Of a stretch of DNA of 8,490 bases, positions 7,987-8,490 are shown one piece after another. The stretch is from Phycisphaerae bacterium (lineage in GTDB: Bacteria; Planctomycetota; Phycisphaerae; Tepidisphaerales; Tepidisphaeraceae). Each line of letters begins with the position of its first letter. The first letter of the stretch is position 1. Both the position numbers and the translations under genes were made by a program. The notes under the pieces were generated by a model, which was not told the origin of the DNA, did no database searches, and was given only the letters and a program-made list of their open reading frames with translations. The DNA lies in assembly GCA_014380825.1 (NCBI GenBank), contig JACMJD010000171.1, positions 1 to 8,490 of the forward strand, given 5' to 3'.

Positions 7987-8002
7987 TGGCACGCGGGTTG
8001 CG
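7987..8002 (+). promoter_or_regulatory. Candidate sigma-54 promoter for flgE
   Basis: TGGCAC (7987-7992), GCGGG, TTGCG (7998-8002). The invariant GG (7988-7989) and GC (8000-8001) are separated by exactly 10 bases, matching the -24/-12 consensus TGGCAC-N5-TTGCW at all but the last base. It points toward flgE, and transcription would start near 8012, leaving a leader of about 130 bases. Sigma-54 control of hook genes is established in several flagellated groups such as Caulobacter, Vibrio and Campylobacter; its use here is inference. No enhancer site or sigma-54 activator is visible in the window. Confidence 0.5.
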
Positions 8003-8038
8003 ATTAGGAAACAGAGAATTGTCGCAACCCGCCTGGCA
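7987..8038. promoter_or_regulatory. 17-bp inverted repeat in the divergent efflux/flgE promoter region
   Basis: Left arm 7987-8003 and right arm 8022-8038 match at 15 of 17 positions when one is reverse-complemented. The inner 11 bases (GCGGGTTGCGA at 7993-8003 against 8022-8032) are a perfect inverted repeat around an 18-base spacer. The left arm is the candidate sigma-54 site. The right arm, read on the minus strand toward the efflux operon, is TGCCAG-GCGGG-TTGCG, the same motif with the invariant GG changed to GC. It could be an operator, a pair of divergent promoters of which one has decayed, or a dispersed palindromic repeat. It is not followed by a U-tract on either strand, so an intrinsic terminator is unlikely. 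Confidence 0.6.
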
Positions 8039-8133
8039 GGCAAATAGAGCCGGTACGGTTGCGAACGTTGCGCGGCGGAGCCGCAGAGATTGCGCGGAGC
8101 GAGCGGGCAGTGACGCGGCAACGGCCGAATACC

Positions 8134-8137
8134 AGGA
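8134..8137 (+). promoter_or_regulatory. Ribosome binding site of flgE
   Basis: AGGA stands six bases before the ATG at 8144, good Shine-Dalgarno spacing. It fixes the start, which also gives the expected flagellar rod/hook N-terminus beginning MGLTSALFTGLSGL. Confidence 0.7.
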
Positions 8138-8143
8138 ATCGAT

Positions 8144-8479
8144 ATGGGACTTACCAGCGCATTATTCACGGGCTTGTCCGGTCTAAACGTCAACCAGACG
8201 CGCCTGAACGTGGTCGGCAATAACATCGCCAATGCCAACACGGTCGCGTTCAAATCAAGCCGCGCCCTTTTCGCGCCGCAGTTTTACGTAACGGATTCCG
8301 CCGGTGGACCGCCTAATGCCGATTTCGGCGGCGAAAACCCATCCCAGCGCGGCCTGGGAGCGACAGTCGCGACCATTCAGAAAGATTTTACGCAGGGGTC
8401 GATGGACACCACCGGCAAAGACACCGACCTGGCCATCGATGGGCAGGGGTTCTTCATCGTCATTGCGCGCAGTCCTTAG
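8144..8479 (+). CDS. flgE: Flagellar hook protein FlgE, N-terminal fragment ending in an early stop
   Basis: Hook proteins polymerise outside the outer membrane into the universal joint between flagellar rod and filament. Seen: the conserved rod/hook N-terminal helix (SALFTGLSGLNVNQTRLNVV), the family motif NNIANANTVAFKSSR (residues 26-40) and the start of the D1 fold (GLGATVATIQKDFTQGSMDTTG, DLAIDGQGFFIV), which favour FlgE over rod proteins FlgF/FlgG, though those share the N-terminus. A hook protein normally has several hundred residues, but here the frame ends at TAG (8477-8479) after 111. Identity breaks off after FFIV (8461): the last residues IARSP do not resemble the usual continuation. 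A +1 frame resumes as SDSP at 8478-8489, so a small insertion or frameshift near 8462-8477, or a boundary with inserted DNA or a contig-end error, are all possible. The window ends 11 bases later, so they cannot be separated. Confidence 0.85.
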   Translation: MGLTSALFTGLSGLNVNQTRLNVVGNNIANANTVAFKSSRALFAPQFYVTDSAGGPPNADFGGENPSQRGLGATVATIQKDFTQGSMDTTGKDTDLAIDGQGFFIVIARSP

Positions 8480-8490
8480 TGATAGTCCAC

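Noticed and set aside
8068..8113. Imperfect tandem repeat (ttgcgcgg twice, 22 bases apart) and a small hairpin at 8072-8084 in the flgE leader
   Set aside because: The hairpin stem is 5 bp and the repeat similarity stops after 8 bases; both are expected by chance in such GC-rich sequence.
7831..8253. Minus-strand 140-codon open frame across the flgE/adaptor promoter region
   Set aside because: It overlaps the start of both flgE and the adaptor gene, has no ribosome binding site and no family resemblance.
1..8490. CRISPR array, tRNA, rRNA, transposase or defence genes
   Set aside because: No regularly spaced direct repeats, cloverleaf or rRNA-like sequence, or transposase or defence domain was seen on either strand.

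Overview
The window is ordinary, densely coded bacterial chromosome of moderately high GC. It holds five protein genes, two of them cut by the window edges. The best lineage guess is Planctomycetota, probably Phycisphaerae. The support is a Thr/Gln/Pro-rich tail (TTQPATTKPSTTQPATPEAL) on the efflux adaptor, the style of CarB and of the hook protein, and the abundance of short palindromic repeats, some of them inside a coding gene. This is a lineage impression from memory, not a database result.

Layout. Positions 1-1880 (+) encode the C-terminal half of carbamoyl-phosphate synthase large chain (carB). Its frame is open from the window edge and is interrupted in frame by a palindromic repeat family: a REPIN-like inverted pair at 132-235 and a third partial copy at 947-971. 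Convergent with it, 1930-3234 (-) is a complete type II NADH dehydrogenase (ndh). The 255-bp gap at 3235-3489 holds a nested inverted-repeat element of the dispersed 'cacagag' type. Then 3490-6675 (-) and 6675-7967 (-) are an RND efflux pump and its lipoprotein adaptor, transcribed adaptor first and joined by a TGATG stop/start overlap. After a 176-bp divergent region, 8144-8479 (+) is the N-terminus of a flagellar hook protein (flgE). It meets a stop codon after 111 residues, just before the window ends.

How the genes relate. Adaptor and pump clearly form one tripartite-efflux operon; no outer-membrane channel gene or regulator lies in the window. ndh has the same orientation but is separated from the pump by the repeat element and has its own possible promoter. 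carB (pyrimidine/arginine precursor synthesis) and flgE (motility) are functionally unrelated neighbours.

The most interesting signals are: (1) an inverted pair of palindromic repeats inserted in frame exactly at the linker between the two halves of CarB, plus a relative of the same repeat in a different reading frame elsewhere in the gene; (2) a near-consensus sigma-54 promoter (GG-N10-GC) upstream of flgE, forming one arm of a 17-bp inverted repeat whose other arm is a degraded sigma-54-like site facing the efflux operon; (3) the abrupt end of flgE. I saw no new defence or mobile system.
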